64,000 nt of DNA from Enoplosus armatus (GCF_043641665.1 NC_092189.1:8387333-8451332); one strand, 5' to 3'; shown: positions 40,136 to 55,400, counted from the first letter of the stretch. A program made the numbers and translations. The notes: a model not told the origin generated them from the letters alone.

Positions 40136-43100
40136 GCAGGTCGCTGGGCTGAAGTGTTTTTGAGGTGAATCCATCTGTAAGATATTTATTTATTTATTTA
40201 TTGACTGATGTCTTTGCTCTTTCTAACACCTGCTCCCCAACAGCAGCTCAATGGGCTTTCTAATGTTTTTGCGCTGTTTTGTTGAGCGTACAATACGTGC
40301 TTTTTTAAAAGTTCCAACTTTACACAAACAGCTTTGCTGCTATAACAAAGACCGTAGTGAATCCCAACTAACTGAACTCCTGAAAATGAGAGGTCTTAAC
40401 TTTAGGACTGCTACGTATTTTGGTCAGAGAGTAATTCACAAAGCATTTTAGCATTAAAGATGGCTCCTATGTCTGAGAGACCAGAGACCTGCTCACATTG
40501 CTGCAGGTAATGTGTCTGATTGCATCAATGTTACAATGATAAAGAACTTCCAAAACCAGTTTAATGGCAGCCAGTTAAGGATTCAGTCGGCTCACCAGCA
40601 GGTCGAAACAACGCTACTTTAACATCTTTATGCTATGCTAATCGTGGCAACTGTTTCATCAGACTCACCAAAAAAAGTGATTTTCAAACTAATCCTTTAA
40701 ACTAAACATTTTATAGTCAGAGGGACGTTGAGTCCTACGATGTGAAACAAACCTATAACATTTAGCAGTACATTTACTGTGTTCCTTTTCAAATTAATTG
40801 ATAAGCAACAAAGTTAATGTTTCAAGTAAAAAGATCCAGTCCTTGATTTAACAATATATAATTTATTTACAACAATTTCAGGTTGAATTACTATACATAC
40901 CTTTCTGAAATGTCATAGATATATATATACATAAGGCCAAGTAAATACTTGAAAGCACTTAGAAACGAATTTCCAAAATTCTACCCACAAATCCATATCA
41001 TTGTCCAAAAAGTACAGAAAATCTCCCTTAGCAGAAGTTTTTCCATTGCCACAAAAGGTTTGACAACATTTTACATTGACGATAAGGAACACAAAGGGTT
41101 AAAAAAAAACAAAAAACAAAAAAAAGGATTATACAATTGCATAAGCGCTGTGGCATGTAATAAATACAGCATTTTTGACTTGCAGAAAGGCAAGGAACAT
41201 TGAATCAAGGAACTGAATAGAAAAACCATTCACAAGTACAGAAGTCTATTGTTCTTAGTTCAAAAAGAAAACAGTTCAGTCAGAGAGACGGGGGTATGCA
41301 CACACCCAGTCTCTCTCTCTCTCTCACACACACGCGCCCTTGACACTGAATAGTAATGAGTGACACAAAAAGTACGGTTGTGAGATGTAACAATTTTCCC
41401 TCATAACTCGGGGGGGGTAAACTTATAAACCCTTGAACAAAGCGTCTATGTTACTGACACGAGTCTTACACAGAACGATCAGGCCCAGGTTTCACCGTGA
41501 AGGGGACTGTATTCATCACACACAGACACACACACACAGACACACAGAGTAATTGCAGATTTGTTAGATTTGTTGGACAAGTTAGATGTGAAGATAGATG
41601 TGCAACATCCTGGCGGCTGGTGAATTACATTACTGAAATGTGCTTCGACAACACACCCAAGACAATGACAGAGGTGATAGAAATCTCACAAACAGTCCGA
41701 CTGTACACCTGCCATGGCTCATCTAAACGCGCTGTGTTGTAACACTGGCTTGTTGGCGACCACGAACTGATGTCCTCTTTCTCCAATCAGCCTCCACGCA
41801 GTCCCTGTGCAGTGATCCACTAAGCATTAGCGACTATTTCCACTTTGTATTTAAATGCTTACAGTTAAAGAAAGAAATCAGGTAGACGTATGCAGAGTAA
41901 GGACGGACAAAATATGTATAGAAACTTCCTGTAAAACAGTCTCTAAACCCTTAACACTGCAAAAAGTCTTCACTGCTAGATCGCCAAAGAACAGTATATA
42001 GGCAAACACGTCACGGTTTAGACTTGACAAATGCTGCGCCAGTTAAGTGTCTTTTTTTGGCTTCATATTAAAATATAATTTACATTTCTTTACAAAGTGA
42101 TCAAATAAAACGGACACATAGGCCTACCACTGCTTGAACAAACAGCATCAACTTGCCTCAGAGACAAAAGCGAGGAAATGAGAGAAAGAAATGATTTGGA
42201 CTTTGAGTCCGCAGTTCAGAAGAGACGGCAACTCTTGACTTCTTCTATACTAGCTGCAAGTAAAACTGTGCCGAAACAATATCGACTGGATACAATATGA
42301 GGATGCAGTGGCCTCAAATGATATTCATAAAACTTTGGTTACCGATTCTGCTGATATACAGTATGCAAAGTGACAGCACGCGGCTGGTATAGAAAAAGTA
42401 TTTACATATCACATGTGGCGATGATCCATTTCAACATGAAAAGATTTATTTAAGGTGATATCGCCATTTTGTCTGAAAGGGGCGTGATCTTTAAAGTCGA
42501 TAAAAAAGGTAACGTTTTATTTCATGGCATCTCTACATCAAATAGTACAAGGGTTCGTAAAAACGTGTTGGTCAAGAGGAGGCGTGTTGAATAGGATGAA
42601 AAAGAGCTACCAGGTGCCGAGATGCCACACGAAAACAAACTTTTTAAGAACACTTAAAAAAAGGGAAAAAGAAACCAAAAGAAAGACATACTTTTCCCCC
42701 ACTACAAGGAAACATAAATGTACATTCCAAATATCTGACAATCATAAAAGAGGCTCCAGTTAGTGTTAAAGGTTGAAGCCGCAGGAGCTGGTGGGATGGG
42801 CTGTGCTAGCAGTTTGAATAAGGAGGGGTGTAAAGGAAAAGAGGGGGGGGGGGGCTCTCTTTACAACTTCAACAGACAGCTTCACATGCAACCCTGAGGC
42901 AGACGGAGAGAGAACTATGGCTAATTTGGGATTGCTCACGTATTTTCAAAGAATAATTACTGAACCTGTGTATTTATGTTGCCTGACTGGACCGATCCAT
43001 TCATAAAAAAACAAAAACACAACAGTGCAGATTAATGCAAAGTGGCAATATGATAAGCAAGTGCGTAGTCGCGGTTTGTGGTCTGCTGGATCATTTCTGC

Positions 43101-44576
43101 CATCCTGGCTAGAAATAAAAAAAACCCTTTCAAAGCATCTTTTGTGAGCACACGTGTGACATTACGAATAAGCCACGCTCAACTTTCTCTGAGAGACAGG
43201 CGTTTCTCTGATGTGGAAATACTGTTTGCCACACAGCAAATATAGAGTTCCCACCAACATTGCTTTATGAATTATAAAAACAAAGCTGCACAACGAGCCT
43301 TTCAACGTGAGTACTGTGGTGACGATTTTGAAGAATTTGTTGTCAGATTTCCTGTGGGAAAGTGCTCTGCATTATTCATATGGGATAAGAAGCCTTTTGG
43401 CCACGCTTTTATGTTCAACATGCTCTCTGCTACAGAATGAATGTAATCAGGGGGAAAATGTCATTTTAGGAATGAGTTTTGATGACATTCAGTGTTCACA
43501 TATATGCAGCTGGAATGCCTTTCGGCCCTATGGCTCCTTCATTAGCTGTGGAGAAGCAGAAAAAACGGCCACAGTGAACGACTGGGGTAACATCGGACGT
43601 GAAATAAACTGGACACATCAAAATCACAGGCTTTAAATAGAACTGGCTTCTGAAATATGACTTTTAGTGAAGATATTACTCACTCCTCCCTCTAAAAAAA
43701 GTTTAAAAAAAACAAAAGAAAAAACACCCAAACCGCACATTTATTGATTTAGAAGCAGGAAAGCTGTGAAGCATCTTGCTGAATCAAGATGTCAAGATGT
43801 TACATTCACAGTTGTGATACCGGCTGGACTAAAAAACACACAAACATGATGAGACGGGGTTTTTTGGGGCCTCTGACATACAATCCAGTTTAAACCTGCT
43901 AGACCAGGATGTGCTACAAGCCGTCTGTGTGTGTGTTTTAAGAAACATAACGACACATGTGAGATGTACATCTATAGTGTGTCACTGGGTTTGGGAGTGG
44001 ACGGGAGGGAGGCGTTCACAGACCCTGATGATCTTGTTGCGCTCAGTGTCACATAACGAAACATGTCGCCTGTTGTCTTTAACCTGAAATGACTGGAACC
44101 TTTTGTCACGTCCCTTTTTATTTAATATTTAATATGCCAGCCATCATTTTTTAATCTAAGCTCAAAGATTATTCATTGAATTTGCAATATTGGCCATCAG
44201 TAATAGCACTGCATTTGCATATTGCTCCTTATTATTCATATAAAAAGGCATGGAGTTAATTTAATGGTGTGGACTAATTCAACTTAATCCTTGATGGAAA
44301 ATAAAGGGTATTTTCTTTACTGAGTTCATGAATACATTTCCACACACACCCCGAACTCTACCTTTCCCTCATTTGGTCTGTCGTTTAAAGATTTCTACTC
44401 TGTTCGATGTGAAATAGGGACGACATAAACCCTTTACTATCTTCTGAAGTGAAGAAGAGGGACATTGGGACAGCTCTGCTCTTCGATTCCTGCTGCAGTT
44501 ATTGTTGTTTTTTTGTGTGTTGTTGTTGTGTTCTGTACTTTTCCTCTGCACCAGTCTCTCTCCCCCCGTTTCTGGG
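40136..44576. other. Interval between pdlim7 and unc5a stop codons; probable long unc5a 3' UTR
   Basis: No coding exon seen. On the minus strand, AATAAA (plus tttatt) occurs at 40862-40867 and again near 42517, 43740 and 44117, so the unc5a 3' UTR may be 0.5 to 3.7 kb. Homopolymer runs of A (41101-41127) and G (42842-42854) are present. Confidence 0.45.
40862..40867 (-). terminator. unc5a: Distal candidate unc5a poly(A) signal
   Basis: AATAAA on the minus strand, 3.7 kb past the unc5a stop; nearer copies exist. Using it would bring the two convergent transcripts within about 0.7 kb. Confidence 0.3.
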
Positions 44577-44742
44577 TTAGCACTCGCCATCAGAGACCAG
44601 GAATATCATGGCTTCCTGTTTGCCGATGTCTGCCATGACCGTGGCCAGCTGGTTGATGTTGCCGTTGTGGAAATGTTGTGCCTCCCACAGGTCCAGGATC
44701 ACAGAGGTTGGGCTCGCTTTGGATGCAAAGAAACTCATGTGT
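44577..44742 (-). CDS. unc5a: unc5a last coding exon (death domain end)
   Basis: One base completing Arg, then [40 protein letters not shown] and VSDGEC, with TAA at 44577-44579. Acceptor CTCCGCAG. Confidence 0.96.
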
Positions 44743-47700
44743 CTGCGGAGAGGGGCAGAGGAGAAGAGCAGAAAAAATAACAGTGATGGAACAATGAGAT
44801 GTTTTTATTAAATCAAGTGAGGTGCGCAAATCAAAATGGATAGTCTCGCATTTGCTCTACACCGATGGAGAAAAACCTTTTCAGCTGATATTTTATTGTG
44901 CTACTGCTTCTTGTAACTCTGTCAATGTCAACTTTTATTGTGTGTTTTATTGCTACATCCTGATATGCTGTGTTGGAGCACTAAGTAAAAAAATGATAAA
45001 AGGCATAAGAACACATTCTCACTCTTGAAACCGCCATCAAATACAGAATCTGGCAATTTTCATTTGAAGCTTAACAGCATAAGCCTCATTCCTCTTTATT
45101 TGATGTTGAAATTGGCCCTAAATCCCGTATAGTAAATCCTATATGGACTTTCACAGTTAAGTCGGAAGTGACCTTTTCCCATTTTAGGAGCAGAACCTTT
45201 ACGATCAAACCCAATCAATGACAACAAAGCAGTGGCCCCAGCCCGCTGTATATTTGATGTTGAGTGGGACCTGATCCCCGCGGCATCCAAAGATGCTTGT
45301 TTGATTTAATGGCCTTTTTCTGTTCTCCAAACGTCTGGGGCCTTAACTGTTATGTAGAGCACACATGACATTAAAAAAAGAAAGAGAGCAGCGTAAACTC
45401 TCGGCACAAAAGAGGGATTGTGCTGTATGAGTGTTTGTCATATGAAGGGTGGGAGGGGGGGGGGGGGGGGGTGAGTGAGACAGGATGCCCAAAACACCAC
45501 CAAGTCCTTTTCACCTTGAGATAGGTCGGACGGAGTCCATTACTTCCTCATATCTTCTGTTTGCCTGGTGAAGCGTTCTGTGATGGTTATAAACATGCGG
45601 CTGCTTTGGCAGTACACAAGCACTGAGAACACAGTGTCACTCTGCTATTTTGAGTCAACTGGATTTTATAGCGCGCAGCCTTCCCTCTGCCTCGGGAGAA
45701 CACAACAAAGAGAAGTGTTGGTCAAAAAAACAGTCTGGGAACAAACCTCTGTGTCATTACTCAGATAAAATAGAACCAGCCCTGCTTATTCACCTCGCTG
45801 TGTGAAACACGAGCTTATCTTGTATGGCTCAGACGCAGCCGTTTGCACAGTCTAAGGAGAGAAAAGATCAAATAAAAAAAAAAAAAAGGTTCTTGGCATT
45901 TTAAGTTTTATTGATTGGTCCCGTTCCGCTCGGTCTGAACACTTTGCACAACCAGAAAAAAACGCAGAAATGTAGCATGACAGAATGCCAGGGAGCTGCT
46001 GCCTCCTCAGGAAAACACGTTGTTAAGGACAGATCAAACAAATGAGCGCCTGTTCCTTCCTGAGGCCTAAATGAAAATTGATTATGTTGAGCAAAAAAAA
46101 CATTGCTAGTTAAACCTGCAGTGCATCAATTCAATTTGTGATTAATTGGGGTAAATAAAGTTTGATTGGGCAAATTAAGTGTACCTATTTGATTTCATTA
46201 CGAGGTAGAAATTAAATTGGGAGGATAAGGGATCGATGCCTGGCTCCTTTCTGTTACAGGTACTCCAGTGATAAAGTACAGTGACTGTGAGAACAAACTG
46301 TCTGAGCTTGGCACAGTTCCAAACCTACTCCGTCTTTTTTTTCTGCCGCTGATGGGCAGCGAGCTCACTACCTTTCCAATTACAACTGTTAAGCAGAATG
46401 CAGCAGGTACAAGTTTAGCCGCAGACTTTAAGCTGCTTACCTGTTCCCGAGGAGAAAAAAAAAAAGAGTGAAGAAGGGGGGTCGTGTTTTCTTACAGAAA
46501 TGATAGCTGTATCCATCAAGTTCACATTAATCCTATAATGTTAGCTGTGTCAAAGGAGGATTAGTTTGCTAAGGCAGAACCTTGTTTACCTAAACTTTAG
46601 GAAAAACACTTGACTGCAGCGATGTGCTTTTACACTGACTGTGTACAATTACTGGAATTCCTTAGTCCACTGTTAACCTCTACGTTGTTATGACCCTTCA
46701 CAATCACTGTGATTGCATGTGTATTATTTTAAACAAGCTGTGTTTGAGTATTGTACATATACCGCTGTGCAGCCTCTATTCTCAAGGGTTTGGATAAATG
46801 AGGCTCTGCTGCATTTCCTGAGAGCCTTTTGTGTAAGCTGCCTGTTCCGGCGCGCTCCGGCGATCAGTGATCAGATAAGGCATTATGGTTTTGTGCGGTT
46901 GGTATTTACCTCTCAAGTTTAAGTCTTTGTGCTAGCATTCTCCAGTCGGCACCGTTGGGACAGGGGGCATCCAGGCTGCTGCAGATCTTCTGCCTGATGA
47001 GGTACGGGATCTGAAAGGCGCTGGGCCCTGCCAGAGCTGTGGCGGTACTGTCCATTAACAGGAACTCGGAGTCCACAGCTCGGGTGTCCTGGTAAGAATG
47101 AGAGCCAGGAAGCACAGGCTTCAGAAAACAAACACTTTTTCTCAGCACAGTATAATAACAATTCCTTTATGACTACTGAAAACGAAGAGTACATAATCAA
47201 TAGCTGGTTCTAAGCGAGCGGGTATGCCCAACGTCACCTTGGCAATGTTAAAGTCGAGGCTAAAGCTCTGTCCCTCCCCCTCCACCTGCCACACACACAG
47301 CTGGCAGGTGAGCTCGCAGGTGCTGAGGCTGAGCCGCTCCAGAGTGAACGTGCAGTGCAGGTACCGCTGGGAACCGTTCCAGATGTGGTAGAACGGGATC
47401 TCCTGCAGAAAAAAACAAAACACGCAGCACGCACAAGCGGCAACGCAGCGGCACAGTTAGAACTGCATGTCTGAAACACGGCATAACAGGACCGCCTGCA
47501 GAGAATACACTGAGATCATCATTAATTACACTGACATAAGCTGTCATCGTTGGGTGAAAATGGCTAAATATATCTGAGGCAGCAGACTGACAACATTCAG
47601 GTAAGTTCAAGGGAAATAATGTGGGGGAAAAAGGGAGTTAATAGTTGTCTGACTGTCTGGGTTGATTACAGAAGCACAACACGCACATATCTGTATCTTT

Positions 47701-49356
47701 GTCTTTCAGCTGATGCAGGTATGTACTGCATGTGTATTTCTGAGCAGAGCTACAAATGATGCTAAGTGTTCAAGCTGAAACATCACAGCTCTACTTTGAC
47801 TCTAAAACACATCAAGTGACATAGAGATGTATATGCATGCATGATAGCTCTGAGTACAGCACTAGCTTCTGTCTAGCAAACAGCTACCAGGGAGTGTTTG
47901 GTAGAATTTATTCAAGGCTTGCAATTTCTACATCTTTCTCTCTGTTGCTCCATATTCATGCCTCATTTGCATATCACAGGAGAAGCAGAGAGGTAACTAG
48001 GAAAAAAAAAAGAAAAAAAAAAAGGGCACACTAACTCCTCACTTCACCCTGGGTTCAACAGCTGACAAGAACTCAGCTTGAGAGTGAAGTGGGGCCGCAG
48101 TACACGCTGCTAGCCAAGCGGGGGCACTGTTACCCAGGCAGAAAGGTGACGGAGGGGGCCGGGCAAAACGCACAAAAGTCTTCACGGGGCCCCAGGGAGA
48201 CTAAAGGCCTTTTTTGACCGCACTGCTGAGAGGGGAATAACACTTCCAAATGAACAGGCACAGTCCAGAGGAATAAGCCTCTGTTCTGGGTGCATTCATT
48301 GTTGCTGCCGCTGCTTGCTTGGCACAGCCTGTGTGTTCTCTTTGGGGACCCGGTGCTCAGTGCTTACATAGTTACAGCCAGAACATTTTCTAGTCCTCTT
48401 TGAACAGCCCTTGTGTTTCTGCTGCCGGGCTGCAGTGCAGTGGGCCACGCAGGTGTGGGGAGTGCAGTAGAGGTGGAGAGGTTCCAGATATTTACATACT
48501 GCTCTATATTTCATCTGAGCTCCCTTTGAGAGAGAGCGGCAGCTAGGATAATCAATCAGCTTGCAGCTCTGGGTTAGTGCACACAGCTCCCAGCTCCAAT
48601 ATGCACACGTATGTACCTCATGCAGAAGCACAGGCGGACAATGCACACTGTATGGACAGGGATGCGCGCACACACACACACACACACACACCCAAAAAGG
48701 TTTGCTCGAGTCCAACAAATGACTTCAAGTTGCAGTGCCAAGAATGGAAAGGTTATTGGACAGAGGAGTCCTGCAGTAAGAGACTGAAAAACACTCCTTT
48801 GCGTGAATCTTTAAAGTGATCAACTGAAGCCGAACCAAAACAGACTTAATTAAAACTCTGAGCCAACTAAAATTAAAACAACTTTCCAGAGAGACGACTG
48901 GACCATGAACCCTCATTAACAATAAAAAGTTGTCCTGAAGAACTTTTGATTGCTCAGTAACATGGCTTTTGCCGACACGTCTTTAATTTCTCTGGATGGC
49001 TAATTTAAAATAACTCGCGACAACATGGATTTTAAATTGAATGTACAAACAAAACACATTACAAAGCCCTATAACTGCTGACACACGAATCTGACAGATT
49101 CAGCCAGGCACTTATATTACATCTCCGTGCTCCCGCTCTGATCTGGAGTGACTCCCTGCCCCTGCAGCCCCCCAGGGCCGGCCAACACACCTGGTAGCCG
49201 GCTAGCAGCTTGCTTCTCCAGTGCGCCTGGGGCATGTCATGGATGGACAGGCGCAGGTTGTGGTAGCTGTCTTTGAAAAGCAGGACGTGAGGCTCGTCAA
49301 TCAGCCGACCCCCGAGCTGCCGCTCCATCTGCATCACCTCCTGATGAAAGAGAGAC

Positions 49357-49429
<73 letters not shown>

Positions 49430-52400
49430 TCAGCACTCAGAGGAAGCACATTTACCATCACAGTCACAGAGGCGAGCAAAACAATCCATAACTGTGTAGG
49501 TTCCTGTTTACACTTTTTATGGCGCATCACTCACACACAAAACTGTACAGTTTGGAACCAGAATCGGTCTACACAAACACACACACGGGGAGGAATCACA
49601 GGAATACAAGGGAAGACGTGGATAATGGTGGGAATATGACTCAAATGGATGAACGCACACACACACCGACACAAACACAGCGTGAGCATGAGGCAGGGGC
49701 ACAGCACATTTTAGGACAGGAAGATAGTGTCCCTGCATGCGGCCGCAGCGGGCTGGACCGACTTGTCTCCCCAGAGCTTTAATGTCACCACAAGGTCGGT
49801 TCCTCTGCCTCAGTGTGTGTGCGCCCAGCTTTCAGCAACTACATTAGCATGCAAATACTGCAGCCATCCCAGCCTACTAGCTACCTGGGCTGTGATGAAG
49901 TAAGTGGACGAGCCATTAGTCAACTGCTCATTGTTCTCGCATGGCGAATCTCCTTAATTTCATTTTTGTTTTTGTGCCAGGAGAGATTTGTAAATGCATG
50001 CTTAATATTTTAATCTCTGTGGGACTTGCTCAGTGGACCATTTGTTGCCATCCAAATGACCATCTGGAATGGGATGATAATATCTGCCGCATTTTCCCTC
50101 TGATCTATCAATTGGCTTTTTGAGCTGTGAGCTGAACGAGTCTTTAAGAATCCAAGACTTTGGATGGCGCTCACATGTGCTACCTCACACTCCAAAAAGA
50201 GGAGCATATTACAACAGGGAAAAACAGACCTCCCAAATTAGTAGTGAGAAAAGACCTCAGAAATAAGATATGTTCTTTTAATCTGTCTGAGGAGGGAAAC
50301 AAGATGGCAGCAGCAGGAAAACAGGCAGCCAGAATGTGCCACAGACATATCTCAAAGACAACGGCACCAAGAGGGAGATGTGTGTATAGATAGTGGCCAT
50401 ATGTTGAGTGCTGCATGCCAGCATGGTTGCCCATGGTATGGTTTCAGCAAAGACATCTAATTAAGGTGGAGAATGGCAGTAATTTCTATCTGCACAACAC
50501 TGATTCAATTTTCTGCCCTCTTTCCCAGGAATGGGCTAGACTGATTCCAATTATAATGGAAAGGAAGCTGTTAATTATCCAGTTGGAATCTCTACCTGCT
50601 TTTGTTATTTGAGGTGCTCTCTCCTTCACTGAGTGAGCACTTTTCGGTTCAGCCTGAGAATTGAATTTCCATGTTTGCACAGCGCATTGCTAATTTGCAT
50701 GTTTGCTTATTGCTTATCTTCTTGTTAACACGAATATTATACCCCCCTGTGATTATCCATCTCGATTCCTGCATTTACATCGGTTTATTCCTTTCACCCA
50801 AACGCCACAGAACGTTAATGATGTACAGTGGTCGGATTGTATGTGGCTAGCTGGAATATTTCTCCTCACTGTACTGCTACATCGGAGCCCTGTGATGTTA
50901 CCCAGCCCACTTACTCAGAGTGGGAAGGTCAGACAATGGCTCTGAATCAAAGCGTCGAGGTCTAATGAGTTAATAACAGGGGGCAGTGCATTCTCCACAG
51001 AATTAAAAGCTCTCCGCTATTATGTCTCTTACGGAGACAAAATGCACATTATGAGGGCTTCCAGAGAGGTTCATTTAACACAGTTCTTAAGCACAATTAT
51101 TTGTTGGGGGTGATTAGCATTGCAAATTGCGGCTGGTGGACTTTGACCTATAGTAGCAGATCTATAGGCCTGCTAGCAAGAGAGAGAGTGCAGAATGCCA
51201 ATTATCTTATGATCAACACATAGCTACTAGAATGAATACTAACTCACCTGTCTAGCAGTTTGTAAGGTTCAAGGCTGATTAAAAGACACGGCAGGATTAC
51301 AATCAAACAGGGTCTAGGGCATGCCCCCCTCTGCTTCCTGACAGGGACACTGAGCTTACTGAGGGAAAATACACAATATGGGATGATACACTCGCTCCTT
51401 TAAAGTGCGCGCATGTCCTCGCTTTCAAATGACACTGTCTCGCTTGTATATTGTTTATGTGTGCCTGAGTGCCTGTGAGTGTGTGTATCAGAGTGTGTTT
51501 TTTGTGCAGGGTTTCAGCATATGTTCTGGACTGAGAGAATAATGGCCCTCTTTACGCCCCATTATCCTGTTAACAAATGACAGCGTGAGCAAGCTAATAG
51601 ATGAGAAGCTAAATTTGACCATATTATTTACTCTTTGTGGGGGAAAACAATGCAAGGTTTGGAATTAGTTTATCAAATCACATATTAATCATCAACTCTG
51701 AGCTAAATTGTGTGCCCGTTCAGTGAGGGGAGAAGAGCAGTTTCTCTTAAGACACCCTGAACCTGCACCACTGTGGATGCATGAGATGGGCGAGAAGTTC
51801 AAGTACTGCAGGAGAAAAACCCCTTTTGTTCCGACGGAATTCAAGATAGCCTGTGGTGTGTGTGAAGACTGTGAATTTAGAGTCAGGCAGAGCCAAGACC
51901 ACCCCCTGACATTCAATGAGGCTGGCTAAAGAGTGAGATAGAGCAGGGAGGAGTGAAAAGAGCAGGAGCAAGAGAGGAGAGAGACAGAGAAAGCTTAACA
52001 TTTGTGTCTCCAGGTCACTGGAGTGGCCAGCTTTAGCAGGAGAGATAACAGGATTACTGCAATCATGGCCACAGTTTTCTATGACTTCAACCCCCTTTTC
52101 CCCACCCTCACTCATCTCCCACCCCACTCCTCACCCATCCCCTCATCCTCTCAGCTTGGACCAGAGCTGGGACTGTGATGGACTGGGGCCGGGCTCCACT
52201 GGGGAAACAAGAGACACTCATACAGCTAATCTCTTCGGGCTGGTGCTGACAGAAAGAGGTTAGTGGCTGCACCAAACTCTCTCTTGCAACAAAAACATCC
52301 AGCCATCGGATGCAGGAAAGAAACACAGTCTAAACAAATCAAAGTATTAGCAGAGGCCTATAAATATACTGTAACTATATATATAAAAAGAAGTAGACTG

Positions 52401-55400
52401 GTTCAAAGCTGCAGATTCTACTTTCCTCAGCGATGTCAAGCTACTACATGTGGTCTTCTATTGTGCTGGGTGTGAAATAAACATAACTAGCTCTGATGGG
52501 GATTATAGCTAGCGTTTGATCAGTTAATTGGTAAAGCTACATGTCATGCGAAACAGAGAGATACACAGGCTTTAATATCCTCATAACCTCGTCCTCACCC
52601 TTCTGCTCTTAGCAATGTTGTGTCCTCATGTGTTTAAAAATGTGCATTCATAGCGACGATCCATTTTCAGAGCTGCTCTTTTCAGGCAAATGCATTTGTT
52701 TATAGAGAGTTGCCTGGCTATGTGGGCTCCATAAATCTGTGTATTTGTCAGCAGGATGTGACACGCTTTTCCTCTCTGACTGAGAGTCTATCAGTCTGAG
52801 CTCCAGTGGCCGTGCCCGCTACAGTCAACTCTGATTAATAACTACAAATAGAAGGGACTTGTCTGCTCAGTTATAAATGGGGGCCGTGTTTGCTAGGGAA
52901 AAGATGCACATTCTGCCTGATAAATCACAGGGCAGGATGGGAGAAAACAGCACACAGGAACACAGAAATATCGTATGGAAACAATTTCTCAGCTGGGCTC
53001 AGTGATAAAGCTGACTGTCTTCTTTAACTTAATGCCAGCAATTACTGGGCTATGCTCTTCGTTTTTTTGTTTTTTTAAAACCACAAATTCCTTGCCAGTA
53101 ACTATTCTGATGGAGGGATCAGAAAAACTGTTTGTATTACACTCTCTACATGCTGCTTTTTTCTCTCCTCTCTGATACATAAGAGCAAAAAGTTTCTGCA
53201 CAAATGTAGCTTGCTGCTCAGGAGCTAGCAGGAAAACATCATAGTGGAGGGAGCACATTAAACAGTTTATGAGCCCTTTTAAACGCAAATAAGAATAATA
53301 GCTTGAGGTCAAACACTGTAGAAAAGAACCCAGGAGCCACTAATTAACCAGTTAGACATCAATTAAACACCCATTTAAACACGGGAACATACATTTTTAT
53401 AATCAAGGGACAAAAAGCTGAATGTATTGGCCTCATTACATGAATATTGATGAAAGCATAAATTCTGTAGTCTGAAATACAATACTGGGAGTAAAAAGGG
53501 AGTTGCCTTGTCTCACTATTTGAGCCCAGGACTTGGATTTGGGAAGTGTTAAGGCTGTTAACTGTCACTTAAACTTACTACAATGATGACAATGATGACG
53601 ATGATGATGATGACAAGAGGCTACAGCCATGCTAGCAGCTCTGTGAAACTGTACTTTGAGCTAAATGCTAACATGTTAAGCAGGTATAATGTTTACCATG
53701 CTAATCATCTTAGTTTAGCTTGTTAGGATGCTAACATTTGCTGATTAGCATTAAACACAAAGTAGAGCTGAGGCTGAAGGGAATGTCATTTGTTTTGCAG
53801 ATATTTGGTCATAAACCAAAGTCTTGGACAAAGTGAAATTCAGACCTGATGATGGCTCTACAGGAAGTCAGTAGGATTCATCATCTGGGGACATAAATAT
53901 GTACCAAATTTCATGCAATCCATCAAATAGTTTTTGAGATATTTCTGTCTGGACCAAAGCGGTGGACCGACCTACACTGCCATCCATAGAGCCATAAACA
54001 TGGCAAAAAAATTCCGTACAAATATTCATTACAAAATCTACTGTATTAGTATTTATGGTGGTTGCTCAAAAAGTCTACCACTCAATACAGAAAACCTCAC
54101 TCGCGCTTCAACCTCTGTAAAAAATAAATCTGACAGAAAGTGGGCGGTTTATAAATCATTCTACATGTTTTTTTTAACTGTACAACAACAACACTGGCCT
54201 TACAAAACACAGACATGTGGGCGTAAAGGAAGAACATGTGGTTATCAATAAACACCAGGATATTTTGTTATTGTTCCACTATTCAAACGTGGGTTATGCT
54301 TGGTGGAAAACGTACTGAGAATGTTGTCCTTCATACTAAAAGCTGACAGATTCTGAATATCACAGCTAAATATAAAACACTAGCTGCAGCATATTGCAAT
54401 ACTAAAAAGACACCTTTGTCGGCACCCTTCCAGTTTAATTAGGTGTTGGTGTTAGGCCTATCTCTGTACTGAGTCTGAGGCTTGCTTCACTACAGGTGTT
54501 TCAATCAGTTGTGGGATGGCAGAACATCAGTGATGCTCTCCCACAGGTCGAGCTGGGAACAACCGAGTGCACCGCGAGGGCGCTACCAAACGCCGATCAT
54601 GTCTCCTCTGCTGCTGTGCCAGCCTTGGCTGGGCCCATCAAGAGTGGGACACACATTAAATATTAACTTAATTGGTCCCGGCAGAGCCCTGCTAACATAC
54701 GGCAAGCATCAGACGGAAATGTCACTGTTTCCCCAGAGCCCCCGCACACTTAGGATCAAAGACAATAACATTGGTTCTAATCTGCTATAATTGGGAGATA
54801 AGAGATTGCATGGTACAGCGTGCATGCGTGTGTGCATGTGTTTGTAGGTGTGTGTGCATGTCATTCTCGCTGATCGAGGCTTGTCAGAGCAGACTGACAG
54901 CTAGCGAAGGGACTGGAGAGAAAACCTCAGCATCCTTTTTGGTTTCTACAGTTCTTCCTGCCACTGAACAGCCAACAGACACGGCAGAGAAATGCCGTCT
55001 CGTTTTTCTTCATCTCCCATCAACAGTGTAGCCTGTTTAATGCATGAAAAGTTGACTTCTTGTATGAAAAACGAAGTGCAGTGCCTTAGCAGGCTGCAAG
55101 TGCTGTCATAAAATTCACATGTGCCGAAGGGGTACTGTACATCACCACAAGCATAAAGAATGCTGCTGTGGCACTCCACTGTACCACCTACTGCTGCACA
55201 CTACAATTAACTCTAATGGTAGCCATAGTGAAAGTCTAATCATAAATGGTGCATTTTAAAGATAGTGATTAGTGATTAGGCTGAACCTCTCCAGGGAAGT
55301 TTAATCTCCACTCAAAGTGGTTAATGTACTTGCTAAATGAACTGCTCCCTCCATAATAGCACCAAGAGCAGTGTGAAGTCGAGATTACTAAACAGTGTGG

